From Plakobranchus ocellatus (taxonomy: Eukaryota; Mollusca; Gastropoda; Plakobranchidae): a DNA stretch of 30,351 nt. The notes under the pieces were generated by a model, which saw nothing but the letters and a program-made list of their open reading frames with translations, was not told the origin of the DNA and made no database searches. Location: positions 715,110-745,460 of the forward strand of contig BLXT01000592.1 in assembly GCA_019648995.1 (NCBI GenBank), given 5' to 3'. Numbering within the stretch: the first letter of the stretch is position 1; each line of letters opens with the position of its first letter. This document shows positions 10,141 to 21,600 of this stretch, one piece after another. Position numbers and translations under genes: made by a program.

Positions 10141-10451
10141 TTTTTTAAACTGATCTGTACTATATATAAGCCTACATGAAATTAATTTGTTTTCTTTACT
10201 TAACGGCAATAAACTATTAGGTGACAGCATAATTTCAAATTAGTAAATAGAATAAAAAGAAGTCGAGTTACCTGATCCCCTGTAGCCTTTGCCAAGTCCC
10301 TCAGCATACTAAATTGCACCAACAGTTTATTGACGTTAAGTAAAGAAAACAAATTAATTTCATGCAGGCTTATATATAGTACAGATCAGTTTAAAAAAAA
10401 ACAATTTTGGATGGTTCCTTTTGATTACTCAATTTTCTGATTCAGTTTCTG
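10087..10451. repeat. Long foldback: two ~129-bp inverted arms around a 108-bp spacer
   Basis: Bases 10087-10215 and the reverse complement of 10324-10451 align over their whole length with only about four to six differences. These include an A/G change in AAAAAG versus AAAAGG, one in CCTACATG versus CCTGCATG, one in AACGGC versus AACGTC, and one base of length in a T run. The spacer 10216-10323 shows no gene. The near-identity suggests a recent inverted duplication, or the arms of a foldback-type element. A transcript across it would form a long double-stranded hairpin. I saw no target duplication. Confidence 0.85.
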
Positions 10452-12512
10452 AAAGCATGAAATGCTGGATGCTGTGCTCTTCCTGTCATGCAAAACTGTG
10501 CCCATAAAGTGTTATAGACTTCGACCTCTAAAAAAAAGATTTGCAGTGATTTACATTAGAGAGGAGCAACCACATACTTTTAAAAATAATGTGCACTTCT
10601 CAAATATTGAAATATGAAAAGATTAGATGTAAGATGCCGATCTAGGTGACAACTATTTGTGTGGCCGCACGGGAAAACCCTTTACATAAGACCAGATAAA
10701 AAAATTGATAAACACACAGTTTTGGATCCTCCAAACATTCCTGAGCATTTTGCTCTTTATTTGAAGGCTCTATCTTATTTAGTTAAAAAATTATGATTTA
10801 TTTAAGTCTCCCAGTTGAAAAAATACAGTTTTGAGAAAATGGCTTCTAAAGTTCTATATGGTTTTCAGCTGACAGAATAGATGGTCAAATTGGTTTTACA
10901 GAAATATGGCACATATACACCTCACCATTGTTCATTCTACCCACAAATGAGAATCTTAACAATTTTGTTTTTTTTTTGTTTTGGTGGAAATTAACATTTA
11001 ATTAAGCAATTTAATAATTTGGGCCCATTTTATGTCATTGCTCATCACTGAGTGTTACACCTCGACAACAACACTGTCCAGTTCTATAAACAATCTACCA
11101 AATTTAACTTCAATCTCTAGATCTAGATTTCTAGATCTAAAGTAGATCTATAAATTTAATGATTTGTAGGCTATCAAAACTACAGTTTTAAGTTAGATCT
11201 AGCTTCCAAACACCAATAACAAACGACAACAGAGGTAAACAAGATCTAGATTTAGGCCGGAGAGAGAAAAGGTGGTAGAGAAGGAAAGACAGAATGAAAG
11301 AAAAGGGGATACACTGGCAGTCGTTGTCCGTGGATTTATTATATATCAAATTATCAAGACAGAGTGTTTTCTTCTTTACTTTTGCTTTGTTCATCATCTG
11401 CGTCATGTTTTTAATAAAATAAAATTGACATCATGTTAGGTCTATGAATTGGTTACGTTTAGGTTTGAAAACTTTGCAATTTCGAGTCATTTATTGAGGC
11501 TGCAATTGTGGATCGGTCCAGTTTTGATCGAAAGGTAAAGGACTGACCATTGTAAACATTATTTTTAATTGCAATAAACTTAAAATTAATGCTTTCAAAG
11601 GCAAACACTCAAGAAGAGCTTTATCCGACAGGAAAGTAAATTGTTTGCTTAACAGATCATCGGATTGCGGTGTTTTTTTTAGTCAGCAGATCTATAAGTT
11701 TATCTCAATAATGGCTGCGCCAGGTTAATCAATATTCATTTGCACTAGTTGGAATCTAACGTGAAGCAAAACGAGTAGAAAATATAAAATCACCAGTGAC
11801 CACAAGTATTTTATAAGAAAAGCTTTAAAAGAAAAGTCTGACTAGACTGAAAGTATTATAGTGCATAAAACATGAGAAAGGATGTATTTGATGTGATGTA
11901 ACATAAACTAATGAATTTGGTTCTCATTTTGGCTTCATGACAGCAAGACCGGCCATAGTCTCTATTCTAGTTCTAGATCCAGATTAGACTAGATCTAGGT
12001 CTAAGACAATAGCCTGGTCCAATCTTTTTAATTAGCATTAGCGGCATTGCTTTTGCAAACTTGTGCATCTCAGATATTTTCATGCAAATTTTATTCTTCA
12101 TCAATTGCCTAAATTTGACTGCCACTGAAGGCTCTTCCAGCATTCATATACTCCCCCATACCATCCCTATTAATTTGATGCAATTTAGTTGATCAAAATT
12201 GAAACTGCATTGTTAAAGTCTATATTAAGTTATTTCGATTCTTAAATTGAAAAAAAAATAATCAAAAGACTAACTCAGTTCAAAGAATCCATCACATCAT
12301 CATGGTGCTGCCAATACTGCCTAATTCTGACTTAGGGAAAAATCGAATGATACCTTTTTTAGATACATTACTAGACACATCATCTGATATAAGAAAAAAA
12401 TAAGTGCCGGACCAATTTTTTATAATTAATAATTTCTAATTCTGCATTATTGGTTTTGTTTTGCTTTTTAAAATCACTTAAATTCGATTTTCTCCATTAG
12501 GCCAAAAATGAG
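10452..12512. other. Gene-free AT-rich stretch with TAGATCTA blocks
   Basis: I see no coding sequence. TAGATCTAGA-type blocks cluster at 11112-11150, 11193-11206, 11240-11253 and 11962-12003. The remainder is A/T-rich with homopolymer runs. A minus-strand frame at 11188-11406 is Ser/Leu-rich and unsupported. Confidence 0.5.
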
Positions 12513-13613
12513 TTAGACAATTTTGGCAGAACCATGACGACATTCATCACTTGTTTGTGCTTGGCGAGTGTGTTCTGCGGTCTCGGCATCTGCGAATGTA
12601 GGACTAGCTGGTCTAGTAGCCATGGCTAAGGCTGAGTCACGAGAAACTAAGATAACGAAAATGTGGCCGCACTTGATATTCTGTAATGATTTGCTCAAAT
12701 AAGTTATTACCTTGAAACTTATTGCATCATCTAGATAATAGCGCTTTATTTTAATGTAAGACACAACGTTATCAGCCTTGGGATTCTAAGCAAAATCCTG
12801 GGATGTTTTTTTTCATCTGGCTAAAACACACTGGTCTCAAAGAGTGTGTCGCATGTTACACCGATGTGAAGGTCAATTCCTGCTCTTTTCATTGGTCCAA
12901 ACTTCTTGTGTGTATGATGTGTGAGGATGGTATAAAGCAAAGTTAAATAAAGGAGGTTCGATAAGGGAGGCTCGGTAAAAATTAATGTCTGTTGTGGAGC
13001 ATGTGAGACTGTTGGCGTCATTGAGGTTTTTAATTCTTGATTTCTTTACTCTTTGTGTCCGTATTTTTTTTTCACACATCTGGACGGAGTTTTCTCCCTC
13101 TGCCCCTTTTCTTTCATATAGTTAGCTCGGTCATCCGCTGGGAGCGGCCGCTGGGAGTTATTGAGTTAATACTAGGCTAATCCATCAACTTAAAACTTAC
13201 ATAAAGCAAAAGTATAAACCACGATGATTTAAATGATAGTTTTGATTATAAAAAATACTGGTTTGAAAGTTTTAGAAATGTTTAAAATCGCCCCATACTG
13301 AGCCTCTACATCCTACTTGCTTGCTCGTCAACTGTACACAGACGTCACTTTGTGATACCTAACTAGATTTACTGTTGCACTGTTGGCAGGCTGACTCTTT
13401 CTACAAACAGCTTATAGGATACATGCTACAAATAGCCAGATGCAATGACAATCAGCTCATGGCATGGCATTTACAGTTCTGTGGTTGAAAATCTGATATT
13501 ATACACACAGATTCCAATGACAGTGATAATCTAACAGACATAAAATAAGCAGCTGAAGACTGTATGACTTGTTAAATATTTTCTTTTTCTTTCCAAAGAT
13601 TTTAATTCTGTTC
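12513..13613. other. Mostly featureless; small CpG-richer patch at its left end
   Basis: Bases 12530-12670 are richer in CG dinucleotides than their surroundings and hold a 36-codon minus-strand frame (12513-12623) beginning MATRPASPTFADAE with a good Kozak context (GCCATGG). It is too short to call. Nothing else is recognisable up to the minisatellite. Confidence 0.35.
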
Positions 13614-13920
13614 CACCTCTCATTCCCTTACTCAATGTTCCAGCCATCATGATTTATCTCTCATTGCTCTTACAAAATTCTAGCTATCATGATTTACTTC
13701 TTGTTCTTAGTATAATTTTCCAGCCATTACGATTTACCTCTCATTCCTTGTATAATTTTCCAGCCATCCTGATTTACCTCTCATTCTTTATGAAATGTTC
13801 CAACCATCATGATTTACCACTCATTCCTTATGTAATGTTCCAGTCACCGTGATCTATCTCTCATTTGTTGTATAATGTTCCAGCCATCATGATTTACCTC
13901 TTTATTCCCTCATTAACGTT
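13614..13920 (+). repeat. 40-bp minisatellite, seven full units plus a partial
   Basis: The block CAGCCATCATGATTTA, with variants, starts at 13641, 13681, 13721, 13761, 13801, 13841 and 13881, exactly 40 bases apart. Each is followed by CTCTCATTCCTTGTATAATGTTC or a variant. A degenerate partial unit at 13614-13640 precedes them. Units differ by a few substitutions and almost no indels. The array is tandem, without the unique spacers of a CRISPR array. A single related unit lies at 16339-16369 inside the gene downstream. Confidence 0.93.
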
Positions 13921-14859
13921 CAGATCTTTCCCTCTAAATCTTTGTAAATTCTCAAAATGTTCTAATCGTATTTAGAAAATGATATGTCAACAGTCCTGCA
14001 AAATAAGTTGAGTTGCATTCTACATAATTTATTTCAAACGAAAACAACAACTAGAGGGATGAAAAATACTCTCATTTGAGCCATTGCCAAAAATGGACCC
14101 CAAAATTGTGTCGCTTTTTAAAAAAGCTGTTATTTCACTCTTTTTTTTTTTTTTAAAACTACGTATTGAAGAAATAATTTCCAATTACAAAATGGAAGAG
14201 ACTAATTGAGTATCAGTGAGGTATAATTCATGTAACATTGGATATTAGTAGTAGATGCATGTAAAAAGTAAATTGGGTTTGTGTCTCCTTACTTCGTGGT
14301 CAATGAGCCTAAAGTGTTGATGGATGACCACTTTTTTAGTGATCTTGTCATCATGGTTATGTTTGAAAGTCATTTGGTTAATTTACACAGCAGCAGTATC
14401 CAAAACTGATTTTTCAACATGTAGCAATGAGGGTATTGAAAGAGGCTAATCTTGAGTGATCACTAATGAAACCTTCAGGCAGAGTCAACGTCTACACAAA
14501 GGTTTAGAACACTAAGCAATTACTGGACAAAGTGAAGGCAAAGGCAGTAGAGGTAGACAGAGAATATTTGTTATTGGAAGTCTCAAGTCATGGGCAACAG
14601 GCAAGGGTAGCAACGACAACTTTATTAAGTTAACTGAGAGAAGGTTGAGTGGAGGAACATGATTGCCGATGTTTGTTCCAGAAAAGGTACCCCAAGAAGA
14701 AGAAGAATAATGACAACCCTTGTTTTGGCAAACCTTCATATTTATGTAGAAGACTTTGTATTGACTTTCTAAACAAATAATTCTTAACTTCAAAATTTTG
14801 ATATGATTTTAGTGATGTAGACCTGCATGTTTTTGAACTGCTCTTTTCAGAATCGTTAT
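13921..14859. other. Gene-free spacer
   Basis: Nothing recognisable here apart from a T run at 14142-14154. A minus-strand frame at 14512-14793 has no family signature. Confidence 0.5.
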
Positions 14860-14863
14860 TTAA

Positions 14864-15741
14864 CTCTTTAACCAGTCAAAGACGCTCAGAGCATTTCTCA
14901 AACCAACCATTTAACCAGTCAAAAACGCTCTCATCGTACATGAACAAGTAACTTATACATGAATGCAATACTGACTAAAAACAAAAAGTAAGTCAATATA
15001 ACTGGAAATAACCTTTGTGTAGAGGTCCTACCTCTTTTTTGGAGCCAAATTTGGAGACAATGCTACTTTTTGTGGTGTTTTTTTTTAATCGTTTTTACAC
15101 ATTATCTCGTTTCCTAGTAACGGTTGTTGTGTAAACAATGAGTGAAGAGGAAAGTAGACCTGCAAGGACATCATGAATGTCTGCTGAAAAGGCCCACAAA
15201 TTGATTTATTTATGGGTTATAGACGAAGAAGATAATAGTACAACTTTAGGACCACAAAAACAGGTCCATGTAAATAAAAAATAGTCTTGCGTAGATTCAG
15301 TGAATTTAAATTGATGTAATTTTTTCCTTCACCCTGATGTTCAAAAACAGCTATAACTTTGTAAATACTGTTCAATCAACATAAAACTTGCACGGATTAT
15401 AGATAAATACACACCCTGTGTCCTGTTTAGAGTACTAGCTAATTTTTTTTGAGGGGAAGAAAGTTATTGGACAAAAGGTATGTGAGCATGATGTAATTTT
15501 TTAACAATTTTTTTAAACTATTTTTTGCACTCGCACAATAACACAACATTACAAGAAAAAGATATATAATTTTGTTTTCATAGTTTACTCTGTTCTTTTC
15601 CCTTTCATTTGGTGAATTGGACAATAAGCTTAAACAAAAATTGAGTGATTTATGGGCATTTTAAAAATACACCCAGTAATTTTTTTGTTGACAAGGGAAA
15701 AGCCTAAAAAAAAAATGAGTTAAAAATAACTGGTTAAAGAG
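14864..15741. mobile_element. Short piggyBac-like element (MITE or deletion derivative), 878 bp
   Basis: Perfect 13-bp terminal inverted repeats CTCTTTAACCAGT (14864-14876) and ACTGGTTAAAGAG (15729-15741) bound it. TTAA precedes the left end (14860-14863); the right end is followed by ATAA, one substitution away from TTAA, the target site of piggyBac elements. Near the left end a 21-base block starting TTTAACCAGTCAAA is repeated (14867-14887 and 14910-14930). That recalls the internal repeats of piggyBac ends. Only a short broken reading frame remains inside. Its right terminus is 32 bp from the start of the first visible exon of the host gene. Confidence 0.68.
15138..15284 (+). pseudogene. 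Short acidic reading-frame remnant inside the piggyBac-like element
   Basis: From ATG at 15138 the frame reads MSEEESRPARTS, then TGA, then at once an ATG and 35 more codons (MSAEKAHKLIYL, then DEEDN) to TAG at 15282-15284. A short acidic N-terminus is usual for piggyBac transposases. The rest of a transposase is absent, which fits an internally deleted copy. The assignment is inference from length, acidity and position. Confidence 0.4.
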
Positions 15742-15773
15742 ATAAATATCGGTACACCTTCATTATATTACAG

Positions 15774-16121
15774 TGACTAAAAGAAGAGTACAAGATCCAT
15801 CAGCAGAGGAGCAGCATGATAGAGGCAGAACAGAATCAAAATCTTTGGAAAGAAAAAGAAAAAGAAAACAAGTGCAGCCTCCACAACAGTATCACCATCG
15901 TCACCGGTCAGTTTCATCCTCATCAACATCCTCATCACCGTCTTCACACTCATCTGACAGAGGATTTGATCACAGACACTCAAAAGGTAGAGGCAATCGC
16001 CCCAAGACAGGAGAAGATCAGACCTCTCGCCAGCAGCTGCGACACAAGAAGAGAAGCAAGTCACCAAATGAGATCAGAAAAGAAGGAAGGTCAGCCAAGA
16101 AGAAGAGAGATGCTAGTGCTG
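15774..16121 (+). CDS. Exon 1 (first visible) of an RS/RD-rich nuclear-type protein gene
   Basis: The acceptor is TTATATTACAG just before 15774, and the donor G|GTGAGT follows 16121. The exon is 348 nt, phase 1 at both ends. It encodes about 116 residues: Lys/Arg-rich start (TKRRVQDPSAEEQ), ERKRKRKQ, a His patch (YHHRHR), a Ser run (SVSSSSTSSSPSSHSS) and RHKKRSKSPNEIRKEGRSAKKKR, which would serve as a nuclear localisation signal. No folded domain is visible; Ser/Arg and Lys clusters suggest a phosphorylated, disordered nuclear protein. The GTG at 15773 is not a start: the exon has a good acceptor and an incomplete first codon, so upstream exons should exist, but I could not find them in this window. 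The piggyBac-like element ends 32 bp upstream. Confidence 0.82.
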
Positions 16122-16698
16122 GTGAGTTGGTTTTTGTTTACAAAACATCAGAATGTAACAGAATGATGAAAGCAGTACAATGCAGGGCCACAAACATTTT
16201 AGCTAATTGTATCTGCTATAAATTGCAATTGTTCAATGTGAAAATATCCATCTATACCTCTACTAAGATTATAACTTTGAGTGCTGGAATTTCTTTAAGA
16301 TTTTCTCTTTATTGAAAATTTGCGATGGCGATATATAGCTCTCATTCCCTGTATAAAGTTCCAGCCACATATCTTCCTATTTTCAAAGATTCTGTTTCCT
16401 ATTTATTTATTATTTACAATGAGCTGCATTTGTGTTCCATTTCTCTGCAGTGGTTTTATTTTGTGAGAGAGGGAAACATTTGTGCCCACCATTTGTTACC
16501 AAGAGCTGTATTCTTCCTTTAGTACATAATTAATTGATTTTTCTTGTGTATTTTATGTGTAAAAAGGTGTTCTGTTTGTGGCGCACAGGCAAGTGAGATG
16601 TATTGGATAAACTTTGTTGTTTGTGTGCTCACTGTAGCCTTGATATTTAATCATTCATTGTGATATAAAATGTTTTACTACTCCATTTCTACTCTCAG
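16122..16698 (+). other. Intron 1 of the RS/RD-rich gene
   Basis: It is 577 bp, GTGAGT to TCTCAG, with no other coding sequence. It contains a stray minisatellite-like unit at 16339-16369. Confidence 0.75.
16339..16369 (+). repeat. Single dispersed unit of the 40-bp minisatellite
   Basis: Thirty-one bases match the array unit (CTCTCATTCC, TGTATAA, GTTCCAGCCA in order) with about three differences. The array itself is 2.4 kb upstream. It is followed by TTTTCAAAGATTCTGTTTCC, similar to the left flank of the array (13590-13613), so a larger dispersed repeat may underlie both. Confidence 0.7.
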
Positions 16699-16930
16699 AG
16701 TCGTGGAATAGATCAAAAGATAGAAAGGGAACCGGGAAAGGAGAATCACCACAAAGACAGCAGAGAGGAGCCGGAGCAGGAGGCAGTGGGATGGATCGAG
16801 GAAGGCAAAGGAACAGACAAATACAACATGGGCTAAAAGCTTCAAGGAACATCTCACAGCCATCTGGCCGTCGTGTTGGTAACCGCAAGGACAGAGCTGA
16901 AAGTCCTCACTTCTCTAAAGATAGGCAAAG
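16699..16930 (+). CDS. Exon 2 of the RS/RD-rich protein gene
   Basis: The acceptor is CTACTCTCAG before 16699 and the donor CAAAG|GTTGGA follows 16930. It enters in phase 1 and leaves in phase 2, 232 nt. The residues are basic and Gly/Gln/Arg-rich: SWNRSKDRKGTGKG, QRQQRGAGAGGSGMDRGRQ, RRVGNRKDRAESPHFSKDRQR. RG and RD dipeptides continue the composition of exon 1. The donor is weak (GTTGGA), but the alternative GTATTT at 16950 would put a stop codon at the start of the next exon, so 16930 is preferred. Confidence 0.8.
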
Positions 16931-17457
16931 GTTGGAAGATTTCTATGTATTTAGATACTTTGTATAGTCACCAAACTTTTATTGTTTTTCTGTTAATTCT
17001 TAAAAATGAAGTTTGTTTTTGAAGGAATGTTGAGATATAGCTTTATTGCCGCTTCACAGCTGAATAATGAAATAGCTAGTTTAAAAAAAAAAAAAAGGGA
17101 TTAATATTTGTAGCTATTTTTTATCAGTTTTTGAAAAGGTCTAGTTTATTTTAAAAAATAAACGAATAAGAAAAGAAGGTATCAAGCGGTTGATGCGTTT
17201 GATGTATGCTCTGTTTATTTGATTGATTCTAAATTGTTTTTGCTCTAAATTGCCTTGCTTCCACAAGGGTTTGTGTTGTAACAATATCGCAAGGCTTGGC
17301 AGTAAAATCATGCAGCCAGCATTAAAGAACAACACAATGATGAAGATTAAAATTAGATTAACCAAGAATAAGGTCGTGAAGCAAAAATTAAAAAAAACAT
17401 ATTAGGGTATGTTTTGATGGCTGCATTAACTTCATTCTTGTTTCCCACTGATTTTAG

Positions 17458-17647
17458 AAGAGGAGCAGATAGTTCAGTTGACAGGGCAGAAAAGGATGGC
17501 CGTGAGAGAGAGAAAAGGGAGAGAAATGTAAGGAAAGATGACTCAAGAGATCGAGCTGGTCCCACAAGTAAGGTTAGAGACCGCCTGGAGGAGCAAGGGC
17601 GGAGTGGAAGGATGGCCAGTGGAGGAGGTGGAGCATTTGCTCAGCAG
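17458..17647 (+). CDS. Exon 3 of the RS/RD-rich protein gene
   Basis: The acceptor is CACTGATTTTAG before 17458 and the donor CAG|GTCAGT follows 17647. It enters in phase 2 and leaves in phase 0, 190 nt. It encodes a strongly charged run (DRAEKDGREREKRERN, KDDSRDRAG, VRDRLEEQGR) and ends in a Gly patch before QQ. Arg/Glu/Asp alternation of this kind may form a single charged helix. A second possible donor (ACAA|GTAAGG, about 17569) lies inside, but the following sequence keeps the same composition, so I keep the longer exon. The ATG at 17414 is intronic. Confidence 0.8.
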
Positions 17648-18148
17648 GTCAGTTTACCTGAGCAAGACATTGTTTTTTCAGTTCAAACAGCCTGTGATTC
17701 TAATGGTCAGTTGAAGAAAGGGAAGGTCTGATAGAAACATGACTTAGGAACCTAGCTTGAAACGAGCTCTCTCATTTTATTAATGGGGAATAATTCTTTT
17801 TTTATGACATCTGTGTACTGCCACACAAAATTACTCTTTAGGCAGAACTAGGGATGGAGAAAATCTTTGGCCACAGCTATCATCCTAATCTAGAGAAGAG
17901 GCTTAGCCTATCACAAGTTTTAATGTGCTTAGCATTCATATTTTATCAAACAGTGAGTGTTGTCTGCCAGCCTCTATTTTACTGTCTATCACTCAACTTT
18001 CTTGTGTTTCCCTGAACTCCAATTTCTCCCATTTTAATAAGTAGGTCTGCTACTAAATCTGTCACATGTATCTTTGTAGACATGCACACAAGGCAATCAT
18101 ATGGGCTCACATTGCGCTCTATTTTTTACTGCTTCACTATGTTACTCT

Positions 18149-18303
18149 GGGGCGTCGGTGGCACAGTGGCTAGTGAGTCCGCCCTGAGATCCGCAGGGAC
18201 TCTTCTGTCGCGGGTTCGAGCCCCGCCACCGGCGCCCTGGCCTGACGGAGGGCCTGAAAGCCTGAGATCACCTTGTTGTGGACTGGCTATATACAAAAAC
18301 CAA
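18149..18303 (+). mobile_element. tRNA-derived SINE with 13-bp target duplication
   Basis: Direct repeats ACTATGTTACTCT at 18136-18148 and 18304-18316 flank it perfectly. The head carries a pol III A box (TGGCACAGTGG, 18159-18169) and B box (GGTTCGAGCC, 18213-18222), 44 bases apart from end to start. The body then reads GACGGAGGGCCTGAAAGCC and GTTGTGGACTGGCTATA, ending ACAAAAACC. The exact target duplication and the intact promoter boxes suggest a recent insertion. A tRNA gene is excluded because the 5' and 3' acceptor arms do not form. Confidence 0.92.
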
Positions 18304-18591
18304 ACTATGTTACTCTCTTTTTATGGATAGAAACTTTTGAAAATAAAGCATCATGCACCAGTCAAATTTCTGTTTGCGGTTCTTTCTTTCACTTTTTCAG
18401 CGATTGCCAATGTACAAATAGCGTTACTATTTAGAAGTCCTCTGGTTTTTCATACCATTAATTATTCATGTAAATATCCACATGCTTTAGGAAGTGTTCT
18501 TAACTTAACTTAAGAAGAGCTAGATCTATAGAACTTTCTTTGTGATTAGTCTAGAGTTAACATTGCATTCAATACTTTGTCCTTTTTTTTT

Positions 18592-18668
18592 NNNNNNNNN
18601 NNNNNNNNNNNNNNNNNNNNNNNNNNNNNNNNNNNNNNNNNNNNNNNNNNNNNNNNNNNNNNNNNNNN
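18592..18668. other. Assembly gap of 77 N
   Basis: The bases are undetermined. A T run (18583-18591) borders the gap on the left, so a homopolymer may have stopped the assembly. Confidence 1.
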
Positions 18669-21600
18669 TAAATCTTGCAATTGTGATAATGTGAGTAGTC
18701 TTGATACTTATTCTAGAGCTAGGTTTCGATTTATATTAAATCTATAGACCTGAGTTGGTCATAATTTCATTTTTGTGGAGATAGGCTTAAAGATTGATTC
18801 ACCTCATCTAGATACTGATTTATATCATGAATAAAGTTTTTGACTCTGTGAAGTCAGGGGAATTTGTAAAGATATTTAGGTTTAAAACTTTAAAGAGAGG
18901 ATGGAATGTTCACACGTAAGAGCCTTTTTTTTTTTAATTATTAGGCCTAGATTAAAATGCAACCTATGATTGGCCTTTATTTCATCAAATTTCACACAGT
19001 CACGCTAAATACAATGGTGTTTTCCAAATTTATCCAAAGGATGTCTTATATTGGCCTTCCCACTACACCTCTTTGTTATTTAATGAGAAATTCCTGATAT
19101 TCACTATCTAAAATTTTATCTTTATCTATTGTCTGCATAAAAAATAGTCTTGTCCTCGTTTATAGGTCTAAATATAAAACAAGGCAGATGTATAGGCCTA
19201 CTTCATAAGTCATTTCACTGGTTTAACATAAACACACTTTCAAATAACCAAGCATGTACATCACTAAGGAAGCCAAAGCATTGTAAAAATGTTTTGAAGG
19301 ATTAGCCTCGTGAAAATTGTAATAAAAAAATAAGTATGAGCAATAAAACACTACAAGAAATAAAATAAGGACAAAGAACACTGTAGTGTTAATAGTGAAT
19401 AGAACTTATCCTTATATGTGGACGTGAGTCATAATTTTCCTACTTTTGTTTGGTCTTTATTTCATTGAAATCCATTCGGAAGTAAAGATTTTATCAACAC
19501 TTTTTAATCAAGCCTTGATTGTGGTTTCAGCAGTTTTTTAATGAGAGTGTACATTAATTAATGCCTACTTGTCAGTATTTGCAGCCTGTGGTTTTACTTT
19601 TCCTTAATATGTTGAATTCAGATCAAGATAGCAATTTCAATACCATAAACAGAAATCGAAAATGTAAAAAAGTGGAAGAGCTGGGCTGTTTTAAACTTGG
19701 GTTCTATAAATTTATGGATAAATTAATAGTATATTGAATGTCTTAATTAAAATACATATGATGTAAATCTTTCCCTGACACATAAGCTTGGCATTTATTT
19801 GCCATTTGTAGTTTATCTATGTTTCATTTGATTTTTGTTGTTCACCAAGCATCATAAAACACTTACACAAGAACCATATTAATAGATTGCACAACTTATG
19901 AAGACCATTGCTAGATAAAATAAAAGCATCACATTTTGAAGATAAATGTTATTCTGTGGAAAGACCTTGTGTAACTGGATGAGGCATACAGATTTTGAAT
20001 GCCCATTTATGATCAACAGAAAAAAAGGATATGTTTCATTCTACGATAGCCAAAATAGAACAAAGGTCAAGAGCTTTGTGACATGAGAGAGCAAAAGTTT
20101 CTTTCACCATGGAGACATCAATTTTTACAGACTACTGCAGAGCCCACAAGTCTTGTGCCCGCAGCCAAGACCTCACAAGCACAGATTAACAGATCTCTTT
20201 GATATGAAGTGTGCAAAATATGTTGAGACAAAACCACTCTTTGTAGGATTTATTTTCTTATTTACACTCTACATTCTCATCTCCAGCATCGGTCACTTTA
20301 TTAGCCATGCCATGAAACAAACACCTTTTATCAAAATTTCCATTAAGACATTTGAAAGGCGACTGCAAACACAATACAAACAAACTCCAAGTTCAGTTAA
20401 TCACTGCACATTTCTATCAACACGCTGACGGGATCATCTCTCTAGAAGAGTGTCTGGATTAAACCCACCTACTGACCTTCTTGTGTTGCATTTGAGGCTG
20501 GATCTCGCATCATTTTCATTCTAATTCTTTAGTCTTTCATTTTATACATATTCTAAGACAATCGCAAGCTGCATTTAAAAGTTATAAAAATTTTAAACAA
20601 GCTCATTTTTTTTTCTATCGATTGAATTTAATAGCTTGTTTTCAAGCACTTGTAAGTAAATGACAACAAAACCCATAACATTATAAGTTGCATCAGAAAA
20701 AAAACAGCTATGAGATTGTTCTACTGCATCTTTCAATATTATGTTTGCTCTATATTGAATTCCCATTTTAGCTATTTCAAATTTGTGACAAAATGTAAAA
20801 TTCCATGCAGGCACCGCAATGCTAATCCAGGCAGCGCAAGTAAAATTTCATGACCGGTGCCCCCGTCGCTGACCTTAACCTGACCCCAGTGGACAAGGAA
20901 GCGCCCATGCTAATTAGATTTTGCTCCGTGAACTATAAGTTGGGTAGTTAGCTGCCATGTCTGTATCTTACCAAATGTTATTATGACATCAAATGAGTAC
21001 GCTCAGGCAGTTGCTTATTCTGATACCTGTGCTGCAATGTAGACTAATCTATTGACTGAATTTATAAAAGGGATTATGCTGTGATTTGATCGTTTGCGTT
21101 TGATTATCCACGTTTTAGGAATTAAGGAGGTTTGTCGTATAATGTGCTGTATAATCTAATTACATTTAGACCTTCAGTTTTTTGCCTAGCACTAATATGC
21201 TATCTGTGTTTTTGTGTGCATGCGTGTGCGCATGTATCTAAAAACTATCCTTTGTCCCTGAAAATGGACCATGGTGTCCCTGAAAACACATTTTTTGAGG
21301 TTGGCAGGTCTGCATTGCTGAGATTCTTGACAGAAAGTGACTGTTACTGGCAATATGACATGGGTCATTGGCACATGCAGTTTAATTTAACAAAATAAGA
21401 ATCTACAAACTTTTAAGGTTCAATTGTTGAACTTGTTTTGTATAAGTAGATGTGTAGATGAATCACTGTCCTTTTTAAATCCTCCTGAGACATTAATTTA
21501 TCCGTAGTCGCATGTTTAACACTTGAGAGGAGGAATTACAATTTTTTTCCTTCTTCTGTCTACTTGTTTGAAAGGGTAAAAATGTAATATTGTGGTATAG

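Noticed and set aside
4275-12672. GTGGCC(A/G)CAC occurs at 4275-4284, 10661-10670 and 12663-12672 and might mark the ends of a large transposon around the coiled-coil pseudogene.
   Set aside because: The core is itself nearly palindromic, so the orientation cannot be judged, and similarity does not extend convincingly beyond about ten bases.
13614-13920. CRISPR array.
   Set aside because: Repeats are directly contiguous with a constant 40-base period and no unique spacers, and the context is eukaryotic.
15773-15775. GTG as the translation start of the RS/RD-rich protein.
   Set aside because: It overlaps the AG of a good splice acceptor, and the exon begins with an incomplete codon.
16655-16888. 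Minus-strand Cys/Leu/Pro-rich frames opposite exon 2.
   Set aside because: They are antisense shadows of a purine-rich exon.
18149-18222. A functional tRNA gene, because A and B boxes are present.
   Set aside because: The acceptor and anticodon arms do not form, and the unit extends about 80 bases further with flanking target duplications, as in a SINE.
20153-20428. Frame encoding a hydrophobic, membrane-like segment (FVGFIFLFTLYILISS).
   Set aside because: It has no ATG at its 5' end (it opens with GTG), it lies in an intron, and hydrophobic runs are expected from T-rich DNA.
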